Assembly: GCF_900109045.1 (NCBI RefSeq)
Contig: NZ_FNYL01000012.1
Location: forward strand, 62,001-126,000
Source of the DNA: Dyadobacter sp. SG02
GTDB lineage: Bacteria > Bacteroidota > Bacteroidia > Cytophagales > Spirosomataceae
DNA: 64,000 nucleotides
Reading direction: 5' to 3'
The position numbers were made by a program, and so were the translations under genes. The notes under the pieces were generated by a model. That model worked only from the letters and a program-made list of their open reading frames with translations. It was not told the origin of the DNA and did not search any database. Of the stretch, positions 24,593 to 32,631 are shown in pieces. Positions within the stretch are counted from its first letter, which is position 1. Every line of letters starts with the position of its first letter.

Positions 24593-25165
24593 ATGAAAAA
24601 GAACCTGATTTTGTTGGGAATGCTGACTGTGCTGGGCAGTATGGTGCTCGCGCAAAGTCCCCAACAGCCCACTTCCGGCAAGGCATTGACTTACAACTGG
24701 ATTGTCCCAGACATGAAAACCAACCAGAACCCGATGTACGCCAGTTCGTTTTCGCGCCACCGCATTCAGAACGCCTTCGACAAGGCATTGGAAAGCCGGG
24801 GCCTTATGCGAAATACCCAACACCCCGACCTGCTCCTGCAATTCCACACGTACACACAACGCGTGCGTAAGAACTACTACGGTGGCGGGGGCTATCCGTT
24901 CGGGGCGTACCCGATGATGGGCTGGGGCCGTTTCGGCTGGGGATATCCCTACTACGGCGGTTTCGGCGGATACGGATTCGGAGGTTACCCCTATTCCAGC
25001 ACCGGCACCGACGGTACTTTGATCCTCGATGTGGTGGATACCAAAACCGGGGATATTATCTGGCAAAAAGCGATTTCGGGAGACGTGAGCAATCCGAACC
25101 GGCTTGAAAAACAAATCAATAAGGGTGTTAAAAAACTAATGAAAAACTTTCCCGCACGGGGATAA
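24593..25165 (+). CDS. DUF4136-type exported protein
   Basis: A 190-residue exported protein. Signal peptide: LILLGMLTVLGSMVLAQ; no lipobox Cys. The layout is the DUF4136 pattern: YASSFSRHRIQNAFDKALES with PDLLLQFHTY, a low-complexity Gly/Tyr/Pro-rich centre (about residues 95-140), then GTLILDVVDTKTGDIIWQKA and a C-terminal LEKQINKGVKKLMKNFP. Function of the family is unknown; members are envelope proteins. The position right after degP and before another Gly/Tyr-rich exported protein suggests an envelope role. Confidence 0.82.
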   Translation: MKKNLILLGMLTVLGSMVLAQSPQQPTSGKALTYNWIVPDMKTNQNPMYASSFSRHRIQNAFDKALESRGLMRNTQHPDLLLQFHTYTQRVRKNYYGGGGYPFGAYPMMGWGRFGWGYPYYGGFGGYGFGGYPYSSTGTDGTLILDVVDTKTGDIIWQKAISGDVSNPNRLEKQINKGVKKLMKNFPARG

Positions 25166-25269
25166 TGTTTTTCATTAACGCCCGAATCTTCAATATTTCA
25201 ACAGAATCGCAGGGTACCTTGGTATCATCAAAAGTCAAAGAAGCTATTCAATTTTAACAGCTTAATACC

Positions 25270-26580
25270 ATGAAACCGCTTCATTTGTTTGCCACTATTC
25301 TGCTCTCCGCCGCCAGCCTTACCGGTTACGGCCAGGATGATCAAATGGTTAGTAACGCGCAACAAAACATTGTCACTGACCAGAGCCTGCTTAAAGCCAT
25401 TGCACCGTACGACGACGGCGTCCGCAATGATATTCTCGTAGCTACCCAATACCCCGACGTGCTCGGCAAACTGGCCGGTATCCGGGAGAAAAGCAGCACA
25501 GGTTTTCAGCAAATCATTCAGAATTACCCTCAAAAGAAACAAAGCTGGTTTTACGAAGTCAGCCGCTACCCCGAACTGATGCACAGGTTGGCGACACTGC
25601 CACGCAAAACTTCACGCGAAGCGATCGACGGAATGCTGGCGAATGTGAATCCCACTCCAGAGCTGAAAGAAGCCGCCTGGAAGTTGTACAATAACCACCA
25701 CAACGACCTGGTGAAAGTCGATAACCTCAACGAAGAAGCCGGCAACTCCTTCCAAAGCATGATCGCCCTGCTCAACCCCGACGCGCAGCAGGCATTCAGA
25801 ACCCTGGAAGAAATGCCCGACGTACTTTCGCTCCTGAACGATCACTCCGACCTCGTAACCCGCCTCGGTGAGCGTTTCAAAGACAACCCGGCCGACGTAC
25901 GCAACGACCTTGCGGCCATCCATGACCAGGTCGAAGCCCAAAACAAGGAAGAGCTGGCCTCCTACCAGGATGAATTGAAACAAAATCCGCAGGCCATGCA
26001 GGAACTTAGTCAGGCCTCGCAGGAATACGCGTCTCAGGGTGGTTACAGCTATCCCGCGCCCACCGGTGACAAGGTAGTGAACTACGGCAGCCCTTATTCT
26101 TACTGGTTTGGCTACCCTTATTGGTACGGCTCCCCGATGTGGTATCCCGGTTTGTACGGCTATGGTTCCGGCTTCTATTTCGGACTCGGCGGCTATCCGA
26201 TGGTATATGCAATGCCTTCACTGGGCTTTTCGAGATGGTTCTTCGGCGGCGCCTACCGGTACTATCCACACCTGTACCGCCAATACGACCACTACTACCG
26301 CACGATCGCCCCACGGCATTATGGCTATTCGCCCAGAACCGCCTTTATCGGTTCAGCTGCGAGACATTTCAATCCGTCGGTCGGCACACGCTCTTATTTG
26401 TTCGATAGAGGTCAGGCAATGCGCTCAGCTTCCCGTTCTTCGCAAAGCTATCGTCCCGTGCCGCGGAGTAATTCGTACAGTGCCCCTTCCCGTTCCTATG
26501 GCTCATTTGGAGGCCGGACATTTAATGGTGGTGGCGGTGGATTTAGCCGGGGTGGTGGATTTCACGGAGGAAGACGGTAA
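25270..26580 (+). CDS. Exported protein, DUF3300-like, with Gly/Tyr/Arg-rich tail
   Basis: A 436-residue protein with a signal peptide (LFATILLSAASLTGYGQ). The N-terminal half is helical with repeated short phrases about positions such as LLKAIAPYDDGVRNDILVAT and YPDVLGKLAG, reminiscent of DUF3300. From about residue 255 it becomes a low-complexity Tyr/Gly/Pro region (YWFGYPYWYGSPMWYPG) and ends in a Ser/Arg/Gly-rich tail. The function is unknown. The tail resembles sticky or RNA/surface-binding disordered segments. It stops 12 bases before a triple-hairpin repeat. Confidence 0.65.
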   Translation: MKPLHLFATILLSAASLTGYGQDDQMVSNAQQNIVTDQSLLKAIAPYDDGVRNDILVATQYPDVLGKLAGIREKSSTGFQQIIQNYPQKKQSWFYEVSRYPELMHRLATLPRKTSREAIDGMLANVNPTPELKEAAWKLYNNHHNDLVKVDNLNEEAGNSFQSMIALLNPDAQQAFRTLEEMPDVLSLLNDHSDLVTRLGERFKDNPADVRNDLAAIHDQVEAQNKEELASYQDELKQNPQAMQELSQASQEYASQGGYSYPAPTGDKVVNYGSPYSYWFGYPYWYGSPMWYPGLYGYGSGFYFGLGGYPMVYAMPSLGFSRWFFGGAYRYYPHLYRQYDHYYRTIAPRHYGYSPRTAFIGSAARHFNPSVGTRSYLFDRGQAMRSASRSSQSYRPVPRSNSYSAPSRSYGSFGGRTFNGGGGGFSRGGGFHGGRR

Positions 26581-26591
26581 TTTAATGCGCA

Positions 26592-26712
26592 CTGGTTTGA
26601 AGGTGCACCTTCAAACTTACTATTCGCAGGCCTCCGGCCGGTCAGTACCATCCAGGCGTATTGACCGGCCGGAGGCCTGCGAATAGTAAGCACGAACGTC
26701 TACGTTCGTGCC
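26592..26712 (+). repeat. Triple-hairpin repeat, copy 1
   Basis: Three abutting inverted repeats. H1 at 26595-26616 is a perfect 22-base palindrome (GTTTGAAGGTG and its complement). H2 at 26617-26689 has 28-base perfect arms (26617-26644 with 26662-26689) around a 17-base loop. H3 at 26690-26711 is GCACGAACGT, CT, ACGTTCGTGC. No spacer separates the three. Confidence 0.92.
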
Positions 26713-26782
26713 AGCGCCTCCTTAGCACAGTACTACATTGTGTTACCTTTTCAGCAACACTTCGTATCAAGAGGAAAAAGCT

Positions 26783-27307
26783 ATGTCTGAAAAGTACAGA
26801 TTCTTCAAAGGTGGCTTGTTCTTCGTCACCATGACAGTCGTTGGTTGGATAGATGTTTTCAGCCGTAAACGCTATGCCGATGAGATCATCAAAAATCTCA
26901 ACTATTGCATTGATTACAAGGGCCTGCAAGTGTATGAATTCGTAATCATGACCAATCACATCCATATGATATGTTCGGCGAAAGATGGCGATGTGAGCAA
27001 AATTATCAAGGATTTTAAGAGTTTTACCGCCAAGGAAATTATCCGGCTCATTCAGAAAAACAAGCGGGAAAGCCGGCGGGAATGGTTGCTTTATATGTTC
27101 AGGTATTTTGCCAAGGGTACCAGTCCAAAATGTGAGTTCCAGTTCTGGATCCATCGTAATCATCCCATTAGTCTGGAATCAAATCATTTTATCAGGCAAA
27201 AATCTAACTATATCTTGTACAATCCTGTGAAAGCTGGGATTGTGGCGGAGCCGCAACATTATATTTACAGCAGCGCCAATCCTGATACTAAGCTGAAATT
27301 AAGTTAG
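26783..27307 (+). CDS. REP-associated tyrosine transposase (RAYT, Y1/HUH)
   Basis: A 174-residue transposase of the IS200-like Y1 (transposase_17) family. The HUH motif is MTNHIHMI, with the two His around one residue. The catalytic Tyr is in KSNYILYNPVKAGIV. The N-terminus FFKGGLFFVTMTVVGWIDVF is typical of RAYTs. The ATG at 26783 follows GAGGAAAAA; an upstream in-frame start at 26738 is less likely. It is a lone gene without a TnpB partner, flanked by two palindromic blocks, which separates RAYT from IS200/IS605. The enzyme is expected to nick single-stranded hairpin DNA of the flanking repeats. Confidence 0.9.
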   Translation: MSEKYRFFKGGLFFVTMTVVGWIDVFSRKRYADEIIKNLNYCIDYKGLQVYEFVIMTNHIHMICSAKDGDVSKIIKDFKSFTAKEIIRLIQKNKRESRREWLLYMFRYFAKGTSPKCEFQFWIHRNHPISLESNHFIRQKSNYILYNPVKAGIVAEPQHYIYSSANPDTKLKLS

Positions 27308-27319
27308 ATGCTGGCGAAG

Positions 27320-27440
27320 CTGGTTTGAAGGTGCACCTTCAAACTTACTATTCGCAGGCCTCTGGCCGGTCAGTATCATCCAGGCGTATTGACCGGCCGG
27401 AGGCCTGCGAATAGTAAGCGCGAACGTCTACGTTCGCGCC
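27320..27440 (+). repeat. Triple-hairpin repeat, copy 2
   Basis: Same block as at 26592. H1 at 27323-27344, H2 at 27345-27417, H3 at 27418-27439. Differences from copy 1: C to T at 27363 (makes a G-T wobble in H2), C to T at 27376 (H2 loop), and the paired changes A to G at 27420 and T to C at 27437, which keep H3 fully paired. Confidence 0.92.
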
Positions 27441-27446
27441 ATTCGT

Positions 27447-27454
27447 TATATTTA
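27447..27454 (+). promoter_or_regulatory. Candidate -7 element of HAD gene
   Basis: TATATTTA (27447-27454), 29 bases before the ATG at 27484. The -33 position would fall within hairpin H3 of the adjacent repeat and shows no TTG. Confidence 0.4.
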
Positions 27455-27483
27455 CCGCCGAACCTTTACACTTTCTACCTATT

Positions 27484-28125
27484 ATGCAGATCAGCGATCT
27501 CAAAATCCTCTTTTTCGACATTGGTGGCGTCCTCCTAAGCAACGGGTGGGGCCACGAATCCCGCATTCTGGCGGCGGAGAAATTCGGGCTTAATTACAAG
27601 GAGATGGACCAGCTCCATAACTTTATTTTCAATGTCTACGAGATCGGGAGCGTGAATCTCGATCAGTATCTCGACACGGTAATTTTCAATCATCCGCGCG
27701 ATTTCGTCCGGGAAGACTTCAAGGAATTCATGTATGCGCAGTCGGTGGAATTGCCCGGCATGCTTGCATGGCTCAAAGAATGGAAGAAGGACTGCGGTTT
27801 CCGCATCATTTCCATCAATAATGAAGGAAAAGAGCTGAACGATTACCGCGTCCAGAAATTTAAGCTGCATACCTGCTTCGATGCCTTCATTTCGTCGTGC
27901 GAGGTGAAAATGCGTAAGCCCGACCCGCGCATATTCGAATTGGCCATGGGCATCGCGCAGGCAACACCCAGCCAGTGCGTGTATTTCGACGACCGCATTA
28001 TGTTTGCCAATATGGCCAAAAACCTCGGCCTTCGCGCGTACCAGCACACGACCTTCGAATCGACGAAGGAAATCCTCGAAGAATTGAAAAAGGAACAATT
28101 CGACCGTTTCGGCCCGCCGCGCTGA
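27484..28125 (+). CDS. HAD-superfamily hydrolase
   Basis: A 213-residue HAD-like phosphatase of the YihX type. Motif I is FFDIGGVLLSNG, with the nucleophile Asp but Gly at the usual second Asp, as in several relatives of this subgroup. Motif II is in RIISINNEG, motif III Lys in CEVKMRKPD, motif IV in YFDDRIMF. The substrate is not predictable, possibly a sugar or nucleotide phosphate. The stop abuts the stop of the convergent DinB gene with no bases between (TGA then TCA). Confidence 0.85.
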   Translation: MQISDLKILFFDIGGVLLSNGWGHESRILAAEKFGLNYKEMDQLHNFIFNVYEIGSVNLDQYLDTVIFNHPRDFVREDFKEFMYAQSVELPGMLAWLKEWKKDCGFRIISINNEGKELNDYRVQKFKLHTCFDAFISSCEVKMRKPDPRIFELAMGIAQATPSQCVYFDDRIMFANMAKNLGLRAYQHTTFESTKEILEELKKEQFDRFGPPR

Positions 28126-28626
28126 TCAGAATGTCCGGTCGTCTGCCGAGGGGCCGTAAATGGATGGAACCGCAATTTCGTTCAGCCGCATGTAAACCGT
28201 GAGCTGGCCGCGATGATGCACCCAGTGGTTGATCGTCGAACCGATTCCCTCGCGTTTGGGCTGGGTAAATAGTACCTGGCCCTGACGTTTCAAATAGAAT
28301 GGCGCATCGAGGTCGTCGTCGGAAATTCCTTCCAGCGATTTTTTGGCACCATTAAAAACTTCCTCAAAATGGCCCACCAATTCCTCGCTGGTGGAAAATT
28401 CGAAACGTTTGTAAGTGGCAAAATCCACTTCGCCCTGTTCGATCATAAAAGTTATCCAAAGGGGGATTTCCGCTACCAATAGCGTGAGGTAGCCCATTTC
28501 CATCGAGGTAGGATGCGGTTTGTAACTAAATAATGTCACCGGAATGCGTTCCAGGCATTTGCGGGTCGAAGTATACTCCGCTTCCAGTTCTTTGATATAG
28601 GCGTCCACTAAGGTTCTGTTGCTCAT
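28126..28626 (-). CDS. DinB-family protein
   Basis: A 166-residue DinB-like four-helix protein. Relevant parts are LERIPVTLFSYKPHPTSMEM with a conserved early His and, later, INHWVHHRGQLTVYMRLNE with the HxxxHHRGQ metal-binding motif. DinB-like proteins are often thiol- or metal-dependent transferases; the substrate is unknown here. It is convergent with the HAD gene, their stop codons touching. Confidence 0.85.
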   Translation of the reverse strand: MSNRTLVDAYIKELEAEYTSTRKCLERIPVTLFSYKPHPTSMEMGYLTLLVAEIPLWITFMIEQGEVDFATYKRFEFSTSEELVGHFEEVFNGAKKSLEGISDDDLDAPFYLKRQGQVLFTQPKREGIGSTINHWVHHRGQLTVYMRLNEIAVPSIYGPSADDRTF

Positions 28627-28722
28627 AGCGTTGTTCGTTTTTTCAGGAAGGCCCTAAAAAATAATGCCTTCGTTCTCACAGCCAAAATCCGCCATCACCA
28701 GGGATCTTTTTTATTTTGCAAG

Positions 28723-29274
28723 ATGAAGTACGACCTCGACTGGCTCTTGAAGGGATGGGAAGTGGAGCCCAAAATTAAATTCCTCCATTTCTGGGGGCAT
28801 CAGCCCGCCCGAAACGGCCAGGTCACCCAATCGTGTCTGAGCCAGTGGTGGCCGTCGGCCATGACCATCGGCGATGTGGTATACCGCACCGCCGAGCATT
28901 GGATGATGGCCGAAAAAGCAAGGCTGTTTGGCAACGACGTCCTGAGGGAACGGATTATAGCCTGTTCATCGCCAGGCGAAGCAAAGGCACTGGGCAGGAT
29001 GGTTGAAAATTTTGACGAACAAACCTGGGTAATGCACCGCCAATCCATCGTTCTGACGGGCAGCATTCAAAAATTCACTCAAAACCCCGGGCTCGGTTTA
29101 TACCTTTTGAATACCTCGGATAGAATCCTGGTGGAAGCGAGCCCCGTCGATCCCGTTTGGGGAATCGGACTGGCGGCCGACGACCCGCGTGCACATAATC
29201 CGGCGCAATGGGAGGGCCTCAATCTGCTCGGGTTTGCATTGATGGAAACACGGGATCGGCTGGCGAACCGCTAG
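28723..29274 (+). CDS. NADAR-family protein (YbiA-like N-glycosidase)
   Basis: A 183-residue NADAR protein. Family landmarks: FLHFWGH near the N-terminus, VYRTAEHWMMAEKARLFG, the Trp-containing VENFDEQTW, and VEASPVDPVWGIGL then NLLGFALM. Characterised members hydrolyse reactive riboflavin-pathway intermediates or ADP-ribose modifications. It is a single gene, divergent from DinB. Length fits the family. Confidence 0.88.
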   Translation: MKYDLDWLLKGWEVEPKIKFLHFWGHQPARNGQVTQSCLSQWWPSAMTIGDVVYRTAEHWMMAEKARLFGNDVLRERIIACSSPGEAKALGRMVENFDEQTWVMHRQSIVLTGSIQKFTQNPGLGLYLLNTSDRILVEASPVDPVWGIGLAADDPRAHNPAQWEGLNLLGFALMETRDRLANR

Positions 29275-29323
29275 CATATATACGTCGCGATTCGCCGCTA
29301 TTGATATTGCTCCGAATGGCGTA

Positions 29324-30118
29324 TCAAACCGTCAGTATCGCAATGCTGGTGCCTCCAATATGCCGTATACCCCTGAACCGCGCATCGCGCTCGTAGAGCT
29401 CGTTCAGTGCCGTCCATACGCCCGGCCAATTGGTGTAGTCGTGCCAGATGATGAGGCCACCTTTGCGTATGATTGTGAACACTTTCTCGCTGTCATTGAG
29501 CACGTACTCGTAAGCGTGCGAGCCATCGATAAACGCCACATCTACGGAATTGCGGTATTCTTCAAAGTCGAAAGAGGCCGAGTCGCCAAACACCTGCCGA
29601 ATTTTCGATGCCGCGGGATGCCCGATAAAACGTCCACCCGACACCTCTTTTTTGACATACCGCACCTCCCCTTCTTCGATTTCCATTTTCGTGGAAGCCA
29701 GTTCTTCGGCGGGCAGGTCAAGCGTAACGATCTCGGTATCAGTATCGCTGTTCAGCGCCATATTCAATGTAGTGCGGCCCTCGAATGTGCCGATCTCGAA
29801 GATGCGGCGGGGGTTCCACTTTTTGACGAGGTTACTGATGACTTTCAGCTCGAACTCGGTAGTGTGCCCGAAGCCACATTCGTAAACGCCTTCATAGGCC
29901 GCCGAATCACCACCGAAAAGCTCGAAAACATCGGTTTTAGGAATGATAAACGGGTCGACAGGCGTGCTGTCACCGGACGGTTGCTGCCCGTTATAACTGT
30001 TGTACAATTTCAGCAGCTCATCCCGGGAACCGGAATTCAGCATGCCGACCGTGAGGGTATATCCGACTCTTTTTAAAACGCCTGCATACAAACGGAGGTT
30101 ATCGAGTGCTTTGCTCAT
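29324..30118 (-). CDS. Class I SAM-dependent methyltransferase (Methyltransf_24)
   Basis: A 264-residue protein. The SAM-binding glycine motif appears as RRIFEIGTFEGRTTLNMA, and a later acidic motif as SVDVAFIDGSHAYEYVLND and KGGLIIWHDYTNWPGVW, the pattern of the Methyltransf_24 group. The N-terminal 90 residues are helical and less conserved. The substrate is unknown. It diverges from an AraC regulator across about 200 bases that contain an 11-base inverted repeat. Confidence 0.8.
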   Translation of the reverse strand: MSKALDNLRLYAGVLKRVGYTLTVGMLNSGSRDELLKLYNSYNGQQPSGDSTPVDPFIIPKTDVFELFGGDSAAYEGVYECGFGHTTEFELKVISNLVKKWNPRRIFEIGTFEGRTTLNMALNSDTDTEIVTLDLPAEELASTKMEIEEGEVRYVKKEVSGGRFIGHPAASKIRQVFGDSASFDFEEYRNSVDVAFIDGSHAYEYVLNDSEKVFTIIRKGGLIIWHDYTNWPGVWTALNELYERDARFRGIRHIGGTSIAILTV

Positions 30119-30319
30119 ACATGCATATGTGTTAAATTGAACGATTCGGGGCTAAACGCAAAATTTCGGTCAGAGCCTGCGCGCCCGGTTTGCAAGACAC
30201 AGCAGACAAACGAGAGAAGATATTGATTTACAAGTAAATACATATTTAACACATTTCAAAACTTGTGCCAGATCAGCTAGTTAACGTCCTTCGGCAAGTT
30301 TTCAAACGGTGGGAACACG

Positions 30320-31135
30320 ATGTATAAAACCCCAGATATCCGCGGACTGTATATGCCGGTCCAGCCGACGGTCAAACAATCGGCGGCGTGCGTTACCTAC
30401 CAGGAATTCCTTCCGGATATGGCCTTGCAGCGCTTTATTTACTGCTATTGGCAATTGCGGACGACGGAACCGCTGGACGAGCCTTTCATTTACCGCGTCG
30501 TCGCCGATGGCTGTATCGATATCTTTTTCGAGCTGAATAACCCTGTCGAAAATTTTGTCATGGGTTTTTGCAAAAAATACACGGAGTTTCCGCTTGAAAA
30601 TAATTTCGACTATGTGGGTGTACGGTTTTTACCCACGATGTTCCCACAAATCTTCAAAATCAATGCGGCGGAATTGAGCAATCGTTTTGAAAATCTGCAA
30701 GTTGTAATCCCCGAAACGGCGCAATTCATTGCCTCAACGTTCGAACCGGGATTATCTGCTCCGGAAATAAAACGCCGGTTCGACGGCTACTTCCTGGATT
30801 TCGTTGCAGGCATCGATTTCAACCACGATCCCCGCTTCTATGGCGCATTGGCGGCAATCCTACGGAACTTCGGCGTGCTGAATGTCGAAAAGGACCTCGA
30901 TACCGGCCTCAGCCCACGACAGCTTCGCCGGCTTTTCGAATATTACGTCGGCGACTCGGCCAAGACGTTCAGCCAGGTGGTACGCTTCCAGAATATCCTC
31001 CGGGCAAAACCTTCGCAGCAAAGCCTCCGCGAAAACAAGTTGTTTTACGATAACGGCTATTACGACCAGGCCCATTTCATCAAAGAATTTAAAAACCTTT
31101 ACGGTGTGACGCCCGGCAAAGCGTTCGGAAGGTGA
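30320..31135 (+). CDS. AraC-family transcriptional regulator
   Basis: A 271-residue regulator. The N-terminal domain (for example FIYCYWQLRTTEPLDEPFIY) is the DUF6597-like sensor seen in AraC-type regulators. The C-terminal HTH_18 domain has TGLSPRQLRRLFEYYVGDS and the signature FYDNGYYDQAHFIKEFKNLY then GVTPGKAF. It probably controls itself or the downstream exported VOC protein, 73 bases further on the same strand. Confidence 0.9.
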   Translation: MYKTPDIRGLYMPVQPTVKQSAACVTYQEFLPDMALQRFIYCYWQLRTTEPLDEPFIYRVVADGCIDIFFELNNPVENFVMGFCKKYTEFPLENNFDYVGVRFLPTMFPQIFKINAAELSNRFENLQVVIPETAQFIASTFEPGLSAPEIKRRFDGYFLDFVAGIDFNHDPRFYGALAAILRNFGVLNVEKDLDTGLSPRQLRRLFEYYVGDSAKTFSQVVRFQNILRAKPSQQSLRENKLFYDNGYYDQAHFIKEFKNLYGVTPGKAFGR

Positions 31136-31208
31136 TTTTGTCCGTTTTTTACAATCCTGGCTCACAGCCCCGGCCGAAATTTGTACTATCAACAAAACGG
31201 ACGGCATT

Positions 31209-31682
31209 ATGAAACGGCTCATCACACTTTTCGCATTGGCGTGCATTTGCGCGAATGCATTCTCCCAAACCAATCCATCAACGCTAACCAGACACAAAAT
31301 GAAACTGAACGCAGGCATCGTCACTTCCAAACTCGCTGAAACCAAAGCATTTTACACCCAGAAACTGGGCTTCGGCGTCACATTCGAAAACGAGTTCTAC
31401 CTGCTGCTGCACACGCCCGGCGGCGCATCTGAACTCAGCTTCCTGCTGCCCGACCACCCTTCGCAGCAGCCATTATTTCACAAGGCTTTCCAGGGGCAGG
31501 GCATGTACCTGACCATTGAAGTGGAAGATGTCGACAAACTTTATAAAGAACTGAAAGACAAAGGGGTAACAATCCAAATCGAGCTTCGCGACGAACCCTG
31601 GGGCGACAGGCATTTCGCGATCTCCGATCCGAACGGGATTGGTATCGATCTCGTCAAATATTCGCCGCAGCAGGAAAAATAG
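31209..31682 (+). CDS. Exported VOC-superfamily (glyoxalase-like) protein
   Basis: A 157-residue vicinal-oxygen-chelate protein. From residue 31 it shows the fold: MKLNAGIVTSKLAETKAFYT then LGFGVTFENEFYLLLHTPGG, later MYLTIEVEDVDKLYKELKDK and FAISDPNGIGIDLVKY. Such proteins include glyoxalases, dioxygenases and antibiotic-binding proteins. The first 19 residues (LITLFALACICANAFSQ) form a signal peptide, unusual for this family. An internal ATG at 31299 would give a cytoplasmic form. A clear terminator follows. Confidence 0.85.
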   Translation: MKRLITLFALACICANAFSQTNPSTLTRHKMKLNAGIVTSKLAETKAFYTQKLGFGVTFENEFYLLLHTPGGASELSFLLPDHPSQQPLFHKAFQGQGMYLTIEVEDVDKLYKELKDKGVTIQIELRDEPWGDRHFAISDPNGIGIDLVKYSPQQEK

Positions 31683-31686
31683 GCCA

Positions 31687-31729
31687 AAAGCAGGATGCAG
31701 GCGCCCTTGGTTCGCTTGCATCCTGCTTT
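31687..31729 (+). terminator. Terminator after VOC gene
   Basis: AAAGCAGGATGCA (31687-31699) pairs perfectly over 13 bases with TGCATCCTGCTTT (31717-31729). The T-run is short. Confidence 0.7.
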
Positions 31730-31821
31730 CAATAACTCGCGGCAAACCAGCTGTACCCGGTTCTATTTATTTGCAAAAATTCGAACAAACCTTCTCAAAC
31801 AACGGTTGAGAAAAAAGAACT

Positions 31822-32616
31822 ATGCAAATAATGAACAACTACATTACCAGAATCCAGCAGAACATTGAGCCGCTCCGGCAACAGATCATCCAGCACAAAG
31901 TTTATTCGGTTATCAATGACATCGAAGACCTCAAAGTATTCACAAAATACCATGTGTACGCGGTCTGGGATTTTATGTCGTTGCTCAAATCGCTTCAAAA
32001 CAGCCTCACCTGCACGTCCGTACCCTGGTTTCCGACCGGAGACGGCGAAACGCGCAACCTTATCAACGAAATCGTGGCCGGCGAAGAGTCAGACGTCGAT
32101 GTAGAAGGGAATTTCAAAAGCCATTTCGAGCTCTACCTCGACGCCATGGCGCAATGCGGTGCCGATACCACCGAAATCGGGAAGTTTATCGAAGTACTGC
32201 GCGAAACGGGCGATTTTGAAAAGGCATTCGATGCGGCAGGTACACCGGAAAAAGCCCGCGAATTCGTTCGTTTCACATTCGATACGATCGGCTCCGGCAA
32301 AGATTACCTGCAAGCCGCTACTTTTACCTTCGGGCGCGAGGACCTCATTCCCGGCATGTTCATGTCGATTATCGAAGACATCCACCGCAATTTCCCCGAC
32401 AGTATTTCCATTTTTAAATACTACCTTGAAAGGCATATCGAAGTCGACGGCGACCACCACAGCCACCTCGCCCTGCAAATGACAGCCAATCTCTGCGGCG
32501 ACAACGAGGCATTCTGGCAGGAAGCTGAAAAAGCAACTATCGTCTCACTGGAAAGGCGCATTGCGTTGTGGGATGGGGTTTATGAAGAAATAGCGAAGGA
32601 AAATATTGTGAAGTAA
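31822..32616 (+). CDS. DUF3050 (heme-oxygenase-like fold) protein
   Basis: A 264-residue protein of the DUF3050 family. The N-terminal helix pair (IEPLRQQIIQHKVYSVINDI) followed by FTKYHVYAVWDFMSLLKSLQ carries the conserved His. Later parts include CTSVPWFPTGDGETRNLINE and the acidic YYLERHIEVDGDHHSHLAL, with His clusters fit for metal binding. The fold is heme-oxygenase-like; the reaction is unknown. A second ATG three codons in (31831) is an alternative start. It ends 15 bases before the methionine aminopeptidase gene, so they are probably co-transcribed. Confidence 0.85.
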   Translation: MQIMNNYITRIQQNIEPLRQQIIQHKVYSVINDIEDLKVFTKYHVYAVWDFMSLLKSLQNSLTCTSVPWFPTGDGETRNLINEIVAGEESDVDVEGNFKSHFELYLDAMAQCGADTTEIGKFIEVLRETGDFEKAFDAAGTPEKAREFVRFTFDTIGSGKDYLQAATFTFGREDLIPGMFMSIIEDIHRNFPDSISIFKYYLERHIEVDGDHHSHLALQMTANLCGDNEAFWQEAEKATIVSLERRIALWDGVYEEIAKENIVK

Positions 32617-32631
32617 CCGGTATACTCAACC

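Larger units (their letters stand above)
26592..27440 (+). mobile_element. RAYT unit: transposase flanked by two 121-base REP-like blocks
   Basis: Two direct copies of a 121-base block (26592-26712 and 27320-27440) bracket a single Y1 transposase gene. The blocks differ at four positions. Each block starts about 12 bases after a stop codon: the preceding gene's stop at 26580, and the transposase's own stop at 27307. This is the layout of REP-associated tyrosine transposase units, where the host-retained transposase copies palindromic repeats in trans. Confidence 0.8.
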
